Shown here piece by piece: positions 22,268 through 32,917 of a stretch of DNA of 64,000 nucleotides (positions are counted from its first letter, which is position 1; each line of letters begins with the position of its first letter). Both the position numbers and the translations under genes were made by a program. Source of the stretch: Dermacentor variabilis (lineage: Eukaryota; Arthropoda; Arachnida; Ixodida; Ixodidae). The stretch is taken from assembly GCF_050947875.1 (NCBI RefSeq), contig NC_134573.1, forward strand, positions 49,176,115-49,240,114, read 5' to 3'. The notes below the pieces were generated by a model. The model was not told the origin of the DNA, ran no database searches, and saw only the letters and a list, made by a program, of their open reading frames with translations.

Positions 22268-24477
22268 CTACTCACGATAGGGATGAGGCACCACAAGTTG
22301 GTCGAACTGCACACCCTTTCGACTGGTGTACTTTCTATAGAAGATGCCTGCCCTCTTGAGGAACTTCACGTTCTGTTTGGCCACACCTTCTTTAGCGTGA
22401 GGCCTTAGGTTACGCAGGGTGGAATATTTTTCCTGCTCAGCAATCAATGTGGCAGGGCTTACATTCAATAACCTTTGCCTGCATTCTGCCTGGCGAGACA
22501 TTTCAGGCTCTGCTGCTTTCTTGACTTCTTCATTACCTGGTGTACTTTCCGCATCATCCCCTATAGGGCTGTCCTGTTCGGTACTGGTGGACGAATCCTC
22601 CTTCAAACTTGTTTCCTCCACTACTGGACACTCATACACTGCCTTGGCCGCGAGCTCCCGTGCCTTGGAACGAGTTAAGGCTTGCACTATTCCTTTACTA
22701 AACCCGATTCCCCTGCGTCGTAGAAAATCCTCAGATTTGTTAGAAAGCAAATATGGACACCGAGGCGGGAGATGTGCCGAGATGGCGGCTTCAGTGTCTA
22801 GTACTCCAAAAGGTCCTTCGATACGAATCTTGGCCACAGGGAGACAAACACTGGAGGTTTCCACGGCTTGCCTTATCCAAGCACATTCTCCCGTGAACTG
22901 GCCTTCCTCATCGTACGACGGATGCACTACGTCCATTGTGGTTGCCGAGTCGCGAAGCAGCCTACATGGTTTGCCGTTTACCACGAGGTCTCGAATGTAC
23001 GGTTCTAGCAATTTCAGGTTTTCCTTGTTACTAGTTAGTGACATCAACACTAGTTTGGAATTTTTGCATCCCATGGAGATATGCCCAGTTTGCTGGCAGT
23101 TGTAGCAAACTATTGGTTTCTTGGACTCGAAAGCCTTTTTCTTTTGCCTTTCTACCCTCTGTTCGGGTGACTCCTCCCTTACCTTGCTGTTCTCGTCACT
23201 ACTATTCACTGAATCTGACCTTTCCTTTGATTTATACTGACTCGACTTCGACCAACGCTCTGGCTTGTCGGGTCTGTATTTAGTCACCTACTTCTTAGGA
23301 GCTTCGTTGCCTTTGAACGCACGGCGGGTTACGTACTCCTCAGCGAGAGTGGCCGCTCTCGTGATAGTGTCTACGCCTGGCCTATCCTGAACCCAATGCT
23401 TGATCCTTACTGGCAGCCGGTGGTAGAACTGTTCTAAAGCAACGCACTGCATTGTCTTTTCGGCGTCGCCGAGTGCCCCCACTTTTCTGAGCCATTCCTT
23501 CAGGTTTACCTCCAAGGTGTATGCAAAATCTGAATATGACTCGCTTTTGGTTTTCTCGACTTCCCTGAATTTTCGCCTGAATGCTTCCGCTGATAACCTA
23601 TACTTTTTAGGCAGGTTTGCTTTGACTTCACCGAAGTCCTCTGCTTCTTCTTTCCCCATTCGGGCGATGATATCAGCTACCTCCCGTGGCAGTAACGTAA
23701 GCAAGCGTTGCGGCCACGTGTTTCTCGCGAATTTTGCCTTCTCACACGTGCGCTCTAACTGTACCAGAAACCCGCCGTGGTTGCTCAGTGGCTATGGTGT
23801 TAGGCTGCTGAGCACGAGGTCGCGGGATCGAATCCCGGCCACGGCGGCCGCCTTTCGATGGGGGCGAAACGAGAAAACACCCGTGTACTTAGATTTAGGT
23901 GCACGTTAAAGAACCGCAGGTGGTCGAAATTTCCGGAATCCTCCACTACGGCGTGCCTCATAATCAGAAAGTGGTTTTGGCTCGCAAAACCCCATAATTA
24001 AATTATTAACAGTACCAGAAAAAGTGCTATGTCCCCTCCTACTGCGCAAGGTGCCATCAAGTCTGCCATTCTCCGCTCGCTTTCACGTGCCTCTGTGCTA
24101 GGTCTTTCGCTATTTTGTGCTTTCAGAAGCTCAATCTCTAGGCGCTTCATTTCGAAGTCGCGCTCTTCTTTGTCCTCACGTGCTGCCCGCTCGCGCTCCT
24201 CTTTTCCCTCTAGGCGCTTACGCTCTTCTTTTTCCTCTAGGCGCTTACGCTCTTCTTTTTCCATTAGGCGCTTACGCTCTTCTTTTTCCTCTAGGCGCTT
24301 ACGCTCTTCCTCTTTGTCTTTAATGCTCTCGAGGCATTCCGTCAGTTCCTCGTCGTCTGCCCCGGTCGCTTCAATCGTCTCAATGATCACCGGCTTTCTC
24401 TTTGATTCGGCAATTTGGAGGCCCAACGCTTTGGCCAAGCTCATCAATTCCGGCTTCTTTAGTGCCTTCAAGTTCAT
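22268..24477 (-). pseudogene. Gmr1-like gag and protease
   Basis: ATG at 24477 gives MNLKALKKPELMSLAKALGL, then a charged coiled coil built from four 27-bp repeats (KEERKRLEE type, 24211-24318). A SINE (23771-24007) then splits the frame. Gag resumes (LLTLLPREVADIIARMGKEE, LEEYV-like end) and reaches a TAG at 23288-23290. The same frame continues past it with a CCHC knuckle CYNCQQTGHISMGC and the protease region (LLRDSATTMDVVHPSY, active-site DSA instead of DTG/DSG). It ends at 22268 just before the integrase zinc finger. Because the knuckle lies after the TAG, I read that stop as damage rather than a real gag terminator. Confidence 0.78.
23771..24007 (+). mobile_element. Ruka-type SINE inside gag
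   Basis: A full-length plus-strand copy with the tRNA head CCGCCGTGGTTGCTCAGTGG, box B GGATCGAATCC and the end motif GTGGTTTTGGCTCGCAAAAC plus AT tail. Target-site duplication AAC(T/A)GTACCAGAAA at 23757-23770 and 24008-24021 (one mismatch). It inserted after the LTR element did. Confidence 0.92.
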
Positions 24478-24732
24478 GGCTGCCTTTAGTGCTGCTAAAC
24501 CTTCACTCTATGCATCCTTGACGTACTAAAACTTCCGTCAACGGTTTAAATAAAAATCACTGCTATGTACTTTCCAAAAGATACGTAAAAGCCACGTGAT
24601 ATCTCAGTGAAGAAAAGCCGTGCACTCACCATGTGCAGTCATGATCCAGACACCTTTCTTCCGAACGTTGTTGCCAGGACGAAGAGGCTACGATCTCGTA
24701 GTTTTCGTCCAAGTTGGGGTCTTCAGGATTCC

Positions 24733-24750
24733 GTATCCCGATCGCTGCCA
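24733..24750 (-). other. Possible primer-binding site of the Gmr1-like element
   Basis: Seven nt inside the 5' LTR, the minus strand reads TGGCAGCGATCGGGATAC. Starting with TGG is what a tRNA 3' CCA requires. I could not match it to a particular tRNA. Confidence 0.4.
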
Positions 24751-24757
24751 GTCAGTT

Positions 24758-25334
24758 TGTTGCGTACTCCAGGGTAGCGTACCGTACTGCTGCCGTGAAG
24801 TAGCGGCGCCTGCCAATCGAAGCTCGACCGACATTACTTATTGGGTAGCGTGGCGTTGTCTGCGGGCTGCAGGCGGCCGGTAGACCATGGAGACCAAGAA
24901 AGGGCGAGACGATTTGCTAGTGCGAAACTTGCAGGGTTTATTCAAAGGTAGCTGAAAGAAAATAAGAACAGCATGAAGTATATCAAAGTACATTTCGGAG
25001 CCCCTTAAATAGGCTCTCTACAGGTGTGGGTGGGAACTTGCTTCCGTCGATGTCACGTGACAGGCACGGAGCGAGGGCCCCTCCTCCTCTGGCATTACCG
25101 AGCAAGGAAAGGAGAAGTCACGCCTCATTACGACGAAGCCTGGTAGAAGGCCGGGTGGTAGAAAGTCGAATGGTAGAAGGCCGGGTGGTAGAAGGTCGAA
25201 TGGTAGAAGGCCCATTGTGCGCAAGGTGCGTGACGTTAACCGTCGCAGGAGAAGTCAAGCCTCATTTCGACGAACCCTGGTAGAAGGTCGGGTGAAATTC
25301 CTGTCACCACGTGGTGTCAGACGCCAACCCTAAC
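24758..25334 (-). repeat. Right (5') LTR of the Gmr1-like element
   Basis: On the minus strand it runs from TGTTAGGGTT to CGCAACA, the canonical TG...CA ends. It has four full 15-bp repeats at 25143-25202, partly of a variant unit (TAGAAGGTCGAATGG). Scattered substitutions against the other LTR indicate an insertion of moderate age. Confidence 0.88.
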
Positions 25335-26515
25335 AGTGTGCAGCAGGCTTTTGCCTTCGTTTGTTATAGAAGTGTATCATGCTGCCGTCCTTTTTTATCC
25401 TACACCAAAGTAAAGCGGACAACTCTGCCTCTCGGCACGTCCTGCGCTTTCGAAAAAAGTAGCCAGGTGCACCGAAACTCCTCTCATTGTTGATTCCTAT
25501 TGTGGCTGCTATATCAAGGCTGGTTTAGATACAAGAAGACAGCCTATCAAATTTTTCTGTTGCAGCGAGTCTACCACCAATGAAATATATTACACATTCT
25601 TTAGCGCGATTCCAATGCAGCTATCTTTCTGACTATTCGTCCTTTTGATTAAATCCACTCGGTGATGTGTAGCAATTCTCGAAGTTTTCGTTTCGCCACT
25701 TCTACCCAGCCATTGCCCTTCCCCGTGTTGATAGGGGTCGCCGCAGTCAAACTCACAGCACTGCATCCATCGGAGGTCGGGCCGTCCGTCTCACGCTGGA
25801 GAACAATCACCTCTAGTTATTCGAGGTCTTAATAGCTTGTGAAAAAGTCGACTAGAGCTCTTCAGTGTCGCGAAGACAAAAGAATTCGCGCAAAACCCAT
25901 CTTAAGATGACAGTTCATGGGATCAGCATTCACCCAGAGTAGCAACGCCGCAGGGACTCAAGTTTTTGACTAAGATACCTTTATTTAAAATCTGTATTGA
26001 TCCTTCTCAGATTTCCTGAAAAAGATAGGCGATGCTGTAGGTGTGCCCATATATTATACTGACATTGATGTTTGCCGCAGAGTACCCACAAAATACGACA
26101 AATAAACAAACCTAATCGTGCAGTTTCAAAGACGCGATAAGCATGACCAGGTGCTATAAAAATCACGAAAGAAAAGACTAACCAATGCAACTCTAGCCTT
26201 GACTTCATATTTCCAAGGAGCGTAGCGTGCATCTTAATAAATGAGCATCTTTGTCCATTTATGAAAAAGATTGTCGGAACGAGCATCACGCGAAAGCGAG
26301 CGTGCGCATGGAAGTACATGCGGACAAAAGATGGATCCATTTTTGCGCGCCGCACCGACGCATCTCCAGTATTGTTGATTCAATATGAGAGCGACATTCA
26401 GAAGATTATTAGCACAGGCACTTCAGTAAGGCTTTCACACCAAGGTATGCAGTCGTCAGCACTCTAGTGGGTCATGGCTTAAAACAGCATTTCCCCAGAA
26501 GAACTTGCACATATA
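25335..26515. other. Unassigned stretch
   Basis: No transposon protein, repeat pair or RNA gene was recognised. A 124-codon minus frame (26355-25981) lacks motifs. Confidence 0.4.
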
Positions 26516-28457
26516 AGAATCAAGAAGGCAAGAGAATGGTTGAAACTTTTCCATTTAAATGCAAGGCCTGTCTTACCAAAACGAGATAACCTATTGCTTC
26601 TTTTGGATTCCTGTGGTACTCATTTTGATGTGCTGATGTTTACCGAGACATGGTACAGTGAGGATTTTGAGCATTTTGGACTCCTGGGTTATAGCCATTT
26701 CTATTTGAATCGGCGGGACAGGCATGGTGGTGGTGCGTCATTGCAGATAAATCTTCCAGGTTTCCAGTTATTGATGGATTTTACAACGACTACTTTAGAC
26801 TATGAAATTTTGTGCATTAGAAACGGTAAAAACATGTTTGGCGTTGTGTATGGACCACCCCAATGGCATCATTCCAGCATTTCTGATTTTCCTTAGCAAT
26901 TTGTTTTCCCATGCAAATGAAAATGCACGCACGCTAACACTAGGTGGTGATTTCAACATTTATATCTTAAGTTACTCGGGGCCTGCTATGGATTTACTAC
27001 TGTTCTACAATGCAATGGTTTTCAGAATGAAAAAGCACCTCCAACACGAATTACGACTTCATGCACATCTCTACTAGACGTATTTATCACCAACTATCGT
27101 GCCCAAAAATTTATCTCCATAGTCCTAAGCTCCGATTTGAGGGATCATTTGCCCATTGTAATAGTGATGGAGAGTCTGCAGCCAATCGAGAAAGGAGAAG
27201 CTGCAGAAATAGAGTATCGCGATATTTCAACATTCACGTTAGAAAATTTGCTGGAGGACATCAGGCATGTTGACTCAAGCAAGGTACTCGCGATTACAGA
27301 TGCAAATGCGTCCTATGATAAATTCCTAGATCTTTTCAAACAGTGCTATTATGCCTCCTTTCTAATGAAAGCTTTTCGTAAGAGTAACAAATCAAGGCAA
27401 CATTGGTTTACTCGACACCTGCTGAATAGGATTTAAATCAAAGATAAAATGTTTCACGCGTTTCGTCAGTTTACTAACCACAGTGAGTGTATAGAATTTA
27501 AGTCATTTAGAAATCAACTTAGCAAGGCAATTAGGACGTCGATGGAAGTATACTACAGACGTATTTTTGATAATGATTGCCTGCATAATAGCGATGTTTT
27601 TTGGAATAAATTAAATAAAATTCTAAACCGAAAGCCTATGTCTAACTGTTTTGATCACCTTGCCACTGATAATACTCTATTTCAAGGGGAGGAACTTGCG
27701 AACCGCTTTAATGGCTTTTTTGCACATATAGCTAAAACAGCGAACACTCCTGTATCTGCTGCTTGTATCCCTAGGACTCCGAATTCTTTTTTTCCTTCCG
27801 CATACTTCGATCGTAGAAGTTATAAGGGTTTTCAAAAGCCTTAAGAATAGCCATAGTCGAGAAGCCCATGGCTTACAGAGTAAGCATATTAGGTATGAGT
27901 TAAATAAGATGGCACCCGTCATTTCGCATATCTTTGATATTGAAATTTCTACTGGCATTTTTCCAAATAAAATGCACGTACCTAAGGTAACCGTAATCCA
28001 TAAAGGTAGGGATAAAAACACTTTTTCTAACTATTGTGTAGTCTCAATATTGCCTGTTTTCTCGAAAGGGCTTGAAGATGTGACAAATGCACAAATTGAC
28101 AGTTTCTGTAGGAAACGTAACCTTATAACAAGTCATGAATTTGGGTTTAGGAAACATCGTTCCACACAGAGTGCTCTTTTGCTGCAAAAAATTATTTAAA
28201 CAACATGGAAAAGAAATTGATGAGACTCGGACTATACTTGGATTTCAGTAAAACTTTTGACCGTGTAAATCACACCATTTTATTAGATAAAATGGAACGC
28301 TATGGATCTAGAGGAGTAGCGCTGAAATTAATTCGTTCATACCTCACGGGTCGATAACAATGTACTGAAATAGGCAGATACAAATCGCGCATGATAAAGA
28401 AGGTACCAGGGTACCATAGGGATGTATTTTGGGGCCTATCCTTTTCCTCTTTTGTAT
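26516..28457 (+). pseudogene. LINE D: CR1-like ORF2 with endonuclease and RT, split
   Basis: The APE endonuclease starts LKLFHLNARPVLPKRDNLLL, continues FDVLMFTETWYSEDFEHFGL and YLNRRDRHGGGASLQI, then GGDFNIYILSY (26940). The linker runs through 27140-27840 (FWNKLNKILNRKPMSNCFDH). RT motifs follow: FDIEISTGIFPNKMHVPKVT, FGFRKHRSTQSALLLQKII, and a damaged LDFSKTFDRVNH segment. The copy is interrupted by frameshifts near 26900, 27080 and 27430 and by several stops. It is cut at 28457 by the CsRn1-like element and resumes at 32922 with INDIVQKIKLAHFF and HADDSSVFF (28454-28457 duplicated as GTAT). The ADD box survives. Confidence 0.82.
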
Positions 28458-28661
28458 TGTAGCGGCAGCAGCATCGGCGTCGCACGAGGGATGACGTAGA
28501 CGCTCGCGTCTACACGAGGCTCGAGCGGCTGGCGCTCCGGCACGGGCTAGCGTTCCGAAGGATCATTAAAAAGAATGCTACGCTAAGAGACGGACTGTCG
28601 GTTCTTCCTCTCCTGCGAGAGCCCGAGACTTTAACGGTCTACGTGGTCGCTCGTCGCCACA
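28458..28661 (+). repeat. 5' LTR of the CsRn1-like element
   Basis: From TGTAGCGGCAGCAGCATCGG to GCTCGTCGCCACA, 204 bp. By eye every base matches the 3' LTR. It should hold the promoter and R region. I do not see a clear TATA box. Confidence 0.93.
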
Positions 28662-28664
28662 GTT

Positions 28665-28680
28665 TGGTGACCCGGACGTG
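28665..28680 (+). other. Primer-binding site, tRNA-Trp type
   Basis: TGGTGACCCGGACGTG, 3 nt after the LTR. It differs at one position from the tRNA-Trp-complementary TGGTGACCCCGACGTG known from CsRn1-type elements. Confidence 0.75.
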
Positions 28681-28713
28681 ATACTGCCATACGCTCCTGT
28701 GGTAGAGACGACC

Positions 28714-29583
28714 ATGGACCAGACCGACGCTACGAGAGCTCAAGGCCAGAACCCATCCGAGGAACGCGGTGAGCCCTCCTCTTCCGCCATCGCTGTCCGC
28801 TTCCCACAGTACTGGGACCAGCATCCTTCGGCGTGGTTTCTTCAGGCCAAAGCGCAATTTCAAGTCGCTGGTATCCGCTCTCAAGCCTCGAAGTTCCATT
28901 ACGCCGTCGCAGCGCTATCGCCCGCCGCCATTGACGAGGTGGCAGATTTGCTGAACTCCCCATTGTCTGCCGCCGCCTATGACGATCTCAAGGCAGCACT
29001 TCTACAGCGCACAGCAGCTTCACAACGTTCTCGCATCCAGCAGCTTCTGTCCGCTGAAGAACTCGGCGACCGACGCCCTAGTCAACTTCTTCGCCGAATG
29101 AGCCAGCTGCTCGGAAACAACGCGAGATCCATCGACGACACGCTGTTGCGCGAACTGTTTTTGCAACGACTCCCGACTAACGTGCAGATGGTCCTGGCGA
29201 CAGCCTCTACCATGGACCTTACCGGACTTGCTGCTTTGGCCGACAAAGTCATGGAAGTAGCCACCCCAACCATCGCAGCCACGTCACCGTCTCCAGGTGA
29301 CAATACAACCGCTCTGCAAACTCTTCCCTGCTCTTCCGCAGTGCAATCTCCGCTCGACTCCTTGTGTGAGCGCCTGGAACGCATCATCTGTGGAGCGGAA
29401 CATCGCCGCGCGTCTTATCGCCCACGCAGCCGTAGTTCCAGCAGATCAAGACGCACGGGCACTCAAAATGAAACCTCAACTACAGCGCCTGGCGTTTGCT
29501 ACTACCACCGCCGTTTTGGAAACGACGCTCGTCACTGTCGGCGTCCCTGCGCTTGGCAGGGAAACAGGCCGGCCGACCTCTAA
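28714..29583 (+). CDS. gag: CsRn1-like Gag (289 aa)
   Basis: Start chosen at the first ATG after the PBS (ACCATGG context), giving [20 protein letters not shown]. The capsid-like region reads [40 protein letters not shown] and [20 protein letters not shown], which is typical of this arthropod Ty3 branch. The arginine/serine-rich tail leads into [18 protein letters not shown] (C-x2-H-x9-C-x3-C) at about residues 262-279, the presumed RNA-binding nucleocapsid motif. Gag would form the virus-like particle in the cytoplasm. The stop is TAA at 29581-29583, 15 nt after the slippery site that starts pol. Confidence 0.9.
   Translation: MDQTDATRAQGQNPSEERGEPSSSAIAVRFPQYWDQHPSAWFLQAKAQFQVAGIRSQASKFHYAVAALSPAAIDEVADLLNSPLSAAAYDDLKAALLQRTAASQRSRIQQLLSAEELGDRRPSQLLRRMSQLLGNNARSIDDTLLRELFLQRLPTNVQMVLATASTMDLTGLAALADKVMEVATPTIAATSPSPGDNTTALQTLPCSSAVQSPLDSLCERLERIICGAEHRRASYRPRSRSSSRSRRTGTQNETSTTAPGVCYYHRRFGNDARHCRRPCAWQGNRPADL
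29559..29565 (+). other. Programmed -1 frameshift site G GGA AAC
   Basis: GGGAAAC has the X XXY YYZ form, with GGA (29560-29562) and AAC (29563-29565) being true Gag codons. Slipping back one base moves ribosomes exactly into the pol frame, which has no stop from here to 32552. A GC-rich inverted pair just downstream (GGCCG at 29571-29575 with CGGCC at 29599-29603) could form the stimulatory stem after a 5-nt spacer. Confidence 0.82.
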
Positions 29584-32552
29584 CGGCGACGAGTGGTCCG
29601 GCCCAACACACAAGTCGCCTTTTCTACGTGACGGACAGAGTTACGGGACAACGATTCTTAGTCGACACAGGTGCTGACGTCAGCATTCTCCCCGCCCAGC
29701 GCTCCGACCGAAAAGCGACTCCTGTGTCGTTTTTGCAAGCCGTCAACAGCACCAGGATTCCAGTTTTCTCGTCACGCTCCGTCATGCTAAACCTTGGCCT
29801 TCGACGAGCATTCCGCTGGATCTTCCTGGTTGCAGACGTCCGTCATGCAGTCATTGGAGCAGACTTCTTGCATAACTACGGACTCCTTGTGGACATCCAA
29901 CGACGCCGTCTCATCGACTCCGTGACCCAGCTATCCGTTCCCGGCGTCCCATCATCAGGCACATCGCCCATAGCGCCTATTTCTGCCATGTTGGACGAAC
30001 CTTTCGCCGCGCTCCTACGCGAGTTTCCCACTTTGACGCGCCTGCCGGACTGGACGCAACCGGTACAACATGACGTGTGCCATCACATCGTCACCTCCGG
30101 CCCACCGGTCTACTTCCGACCCCGGCGTTTGTCCCCGGAGAAACTCAAGATCGCTCGCGCGGAGTTCGAACACATGCTGCAACTTGGAATCATCCGCCCT
30201 TCCTCCAGTAACTGGGCATCACCACTTCACATGGTGCCTAAGAAGACGGGAGACTGGCGCCCATGCGGTGATTACCGGGCACTAAACAACGTCACCGTTC
30301 CTGATCGCTACCCTCTACCGAACATTCAGGACTTCACGGTAGCGTTGCACGGTGCGACGATCTTTTCTAAGATCGATCTCGTTCGCACCTACCATCAACT
30401 ACCGGTCGCTGAAGAAGACATTCCCAAGACCGCCATCACCACACCCCTCGGTCTTTTCGAATTTCTCCGCATGCCTTTCGGTTTACGGAACGCGGGCCAA
30501 TCCTTTCAGCGTTTCATCGATTCCGTCACCCGAGGTTTGCCGTTCGTTTTTGCATACATTGACGACCTTCTCGTCGCAAGCTGTTCGGCAGAAGAACATC
30601 TTCACCACTTGCGGTTGTTGTTTTCACGCCTTGCCAGTAAAGGAATTGTCATCAACGTCGCCAAGAGTGAATTCGGTCAAACCGAACTCGAGTTCCTCGG
30701 TCATATCGTCGACGCTAACGGCATTCGACCACTGCCGTCCAAGATTCGCGTCATCGAAAACCTTCCCCGACCGACCACACTCACCAAGCTTCGCCAATTT
30801 CTCGGTTTCGTCAATTTCTACCGCCGATTCATTCCCGAGTGCGCACGACTTATGGCTCCGCTAGACGCCCTCCTGGTAAACAAACGCAAACAAGTGCTTG
30901 AGTGGACTGAAGAGGCCACCGACGCTTTCAAAAGAGTCAAGTCTGCCCTCGCCGACGCCACGCTGCTTAGACACCCAAAGCCAGACGCACCTACTGCCAT
31001 CATGACCGACGCTTCAAACAACGCCGTTGGTGCCGTTCTGCAGCAATTCATCGACAATGCGTGGCATCCACTCGCTTTTTTCTCCAAGAAACTGAAGCCT
31101 GCGCAGTCCCGCTACAGCGTGTTCGGCCGTGAATTACTCGCTGTTTACCTGGCTATCAAGCATTTTCGCCATTTCCTCGAAGGCCGTGCATTCACTGTCT
31201 TGACGGACCACAAGCCCCTTGTGCACGCAGTGAATCGTTCGGCGTCCTGTTACTCGCCCCGCGAGGTTCGCCACCTTTCCTACATTTCCGAGTTTACAAC
31301 AACGTTCCGCCACATCAAGGGCACCGACAGCGTTCCAGCCGGCGTCCTCAGTCGTGTCAATGTCGTTTCCACGTTGACATCGGAACCTTTCATCATCGAG
31401 GCCGACTTACTCGCCAGTCAACAGCGTGACGACACTGAACTTCGTACACTCCTGAATTCTTCAACGTCCCTGAAATTGGAAGACGTTGTTGTGACCCCAG
31501 ATGGTACATCCGTCGTGTGCGACAGTTCTAACGACACACCTAGACCATACATTCCGGCATCCCTTCGCAGACGTCTATTCGAAACCGTGCACAACCTGTC
31601 GCACCCTGGCATACGCGCGACACAGAAGCTCCTTTCCAGTCGTTTCGTTTGGCCTCGGCTAAACGCGCAAGTTCGCGATTGGGTTCGCTGCTGTTTGTCG
31701 TGTCAACGTTCGAAGATCCAGCGTCACCCCATTCCGCCTGCCAAGTCTTTTCTTCCACCGGATGCTCGTTTTGACACCGTACACCTGGACCTCGTCAGCC
31801 CTCTCCCACCCTCGAAAGGCTACTGCTACATACTGACATGCATCGACCGTTATACACGGTGGCCAGAAGCTACACCTATATCTGACATCTCAGCGCCCAC
31901 TGTTGCAGCAGCTTTCATGTCTACGTGGATCGCAAGGTTCGGCTGCCCATCCACAATCATCACAGATCGCGGTCGACAGTTTGACTCAGCACTTTTCAAC
32001 GAGCTACTCAAACTACTCGGAACGACACGTTTTCGCACAACTGCTTACCACCCTCAGTCCAATGGACTAGTTGAACGTTTTCACCGGCATCTCAAGGCCT
32101 CCCTTATGGCACATGAATCGCCGGAGAAGTGGGTCCTACATTTGCCCCATGTCTTACTTGGCATCAGAGCCGCACTCAAGAGTGACCTAGGTTGCTCCTC
32201 TGCTCAGCTAGTCTACGGCACCCACCTACGCCTTCCGTGCGATTTCTTTGTCTCCACCCCCCAAACGCCTATGCCATCACCTGCCGACTACGTTGCCGAA
32301 CTGCAAGCTTTCTTCAGCCAGATGCGCCCCGTGCCTACACGTTCACAAGAAGCAAGGTCCCCGTACGTTTCTCCCGCACTCAGCTCTGCTACCCACGTTC
32401 TCGTGCGTAACTGTGCCGTGCGGAAGCCTTTGCAACCACACTACTCCGGGCCATATTGTGTTCTAGAGCGTCGTCCGACGACGTTTGTTGTGAATGTCAA
32501 CGGCCGATCAGACACAATTGCCCTGGAACGTCTCAAACCCGCCTACATATAA
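29565..32552 (+). CDS. pol: CsRn1-like Pol: protease-RT-RNase H-integrase
   Basis: The frame is open from 29496; residues here are numbered from there (1018 aa). Aspartic protease [13 protein letters not shown] (DTGA ~57-60). [40 protein letters not shown] (~291-305), [15 protein letters not shown], catalytic YIDD (~354-357), [13 protein letters not shown]. RNase H: TDAS (~504), [14 protein letters not shown] (~570), but the terminal VADxLSR motif reads VPAGVLSR (Asp to Gly, ~616). Integrase: H-x3-H and C-x2-C zinc region (~699-736), Asp ~765, Asp ~824, Glu ~860 (D-x35-E), [13 protein letters not shown]. The order is the usual one for Ty3, unlike the element at 18567-25334. Made as a Gag-Pol fusion by -1 frameshifting. 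Confidence 0.92.
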   Translation, partial: QAGRPLTATSGPAQHTSRLFYVTDRVTGQRFLVDTGADVSILPAQRSDRKATPVSFLQAVNSTRIPVFSSRSVMLNLGLRRAFRWIFLVADVRHAVIGADFLHNYGLLVDIQRRRLIDSVTQLSVPGVPSSGTSPIAPISAMLDEPFAALLREFPTLTRLPDWTQPVQHDVCHHIVTSGPPVYFRPRRLSPEKLKIARAEFEHMLQLGIIRPSSSNWASPLHMVPKKTGDWRPCGDYRALNNVTVPDRYPLPNIQDFTVALHGATIFSKIDLVRTYHQLPVAEEDIPKTAITTPLGLFEFLRMPFGLRNAGQSFQRFIDSVTRGLPFVFAYIDDLLVASCSAEEHLHHLRLLFSRLASKGIVINVAKSEFGQTELEFLGHIVDANGIRPLPSKIRVIENLPRPTTLTKLRQFLGFVNFYRRFIPECARLMAPLDALLVNKRKQVLEWTEEATDAFKRVKSALADATLLRHPKPDAPTAIMTDASNNAVGAVLQQFIDNAWHPLAFFSKKLKPAQSRYSVFGRELLAVYLAIKHFRHFLEGRAFTVLTDHKPLVHAVNRSASCYSPREVRHLSYISEFTTTFRHIKGTDSVPAGVLSRVNVVSTLTSEPFIIEADLLASQQRDDTELRTLLNSSTSLKLEDVVVTPDGTSVVCDSSNDTPRPYIPASLRRRLFETVHNLSHPGIRATQKLLSSRFVWPRLNAQVRDWVRCCLSCQRSKIQRHPIPPAKSFLPPDARFDTVHLDLVSPLPPSKGYCYILTCIDRYTRWPEATPISDISAPTVAAAFMSTWIARFGCPSTIITDRGRQFDSALFNELLKLLGTTRFRTTAYHPQSNGLVERFHRHLKASLMAHESPEKWVLHLPHVLLGIRAALKSDLGCSSAQLVYGTHLRLPCDFFVSTPQTPMPSPADYVAELQAFFSQMRPVPTRSQEARSPYVSPALSSATHVLVRNCAVRKPLQPHYSGPYCVLERRPTTFVVNVNGRSDTIALERLKPAYI

Positions 32553-32713
32553 GCACCCACGCCATCAGCTCCACCAGTATGCGACGCGACCCTGCTGCAT
32601 CCTTCGCCGCCGCCAGTGCACGTGACACCCAAGACCAACGCCAAGGCGCGCCGCGTCACGTGGACTTTCCATCGTTCGTCGAACTTTCCTCCTCTCTAGG
32701 GGGGGGAGCCCTC
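32553..32713 (+). other. 3' untranslated region and polypurine tract
   Basis: 161 bp between the pol stop and the 3' LTR. AGGGGGGGGAG at 32698-32708, five bases before the LTR, is the plus-strand primer tract. Confidence 0.8.
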
Positions 32714-32917
32714 TGTAGCGGCAGCAGCATCGGCGTCGCACGAGGGATGACGTAGACGCTCGCGTCTACACGAGGCTCGAGCGGCTGGCGCTCCGGCACG
32801 GGCTAGCGTTCCGAAGGATCATTAAAAAGAATGCTACGCTAAGAGACGGACTGTCGGTTCTTCCTCTCCTGCGAGAGCCCGAGACTTTAACGGTCTACGT
32901 GGTCGCTCGTCGCCACA
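32714..32917 (+). repeat. 3' LTR of the CsRn1-like element
   Basis: 204 bp, same ends and sequence as 28458-28661, followed by the target duplication GTAT. Confidence 0.93.

Larger units (their letters stand above)
18567..25334 (-). mobile_element. Gmr1-like LTR retrotransposon (IN before RT), 6.8 kb
   Basis: Bounded by LTRs of 623 and 577 bp and by a 4-bp target-site duplication GTGT (18563-18566 and 25335-25338). Genes read right to left: gag with coiled coil and CCHC knuckle, a DSA-type protease, then integrase, then reverse transcriptase and RNase H. Integrase upstream of RT is the layout of Ty1/copia and of the unusual Gmr1 branch of Ty3/Gypsy. The protein motifs here are Ty3/Gypsy. The copy is dead: stops interrupt gag, IN and RT, there is a frameshift before RNase H, and a SINE sits in gag. 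Confidence 0.85.
28458..32917 (+). mobile_element. CsRn1-like Ty3/Gypsy retrotransposon, nearly intact, 4460 bp
   Basis: Two 204-bp LTRs that I find identical, TG...CA ends, and a 4-bp target duplication GTAT (28454-28457, 32918-32921). A PBS matches the tRNA-Trp type in all but one position, there is a polypurine tract, and gag and pol are uninterrupted and joined by a -1 overlap. The Gag C-terminus has the C-x2-H-x9-C-x3-C (CHCC) box typical of the CsRn1 branch. There is no env. It interrupts LINE D. Everything but one RNase H residue looks functional, so this is the youngest insertion in the window. Confidence 0.93.

Noticed and set aside
22419..23105. Plus-strand 228-codon open frame
   Set aside because: It is the complement of the Gmr1-like gag/protease frame, which has a zinc knuckle and protease motif.
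23288..23290. Regulated stop-codon readthrough between gag and pol of the Gmr1-like element
   Set aside because: The zinc knuckle that belongs to Gag lies after this TAG, and other stops in the same copy are clearly mutational.
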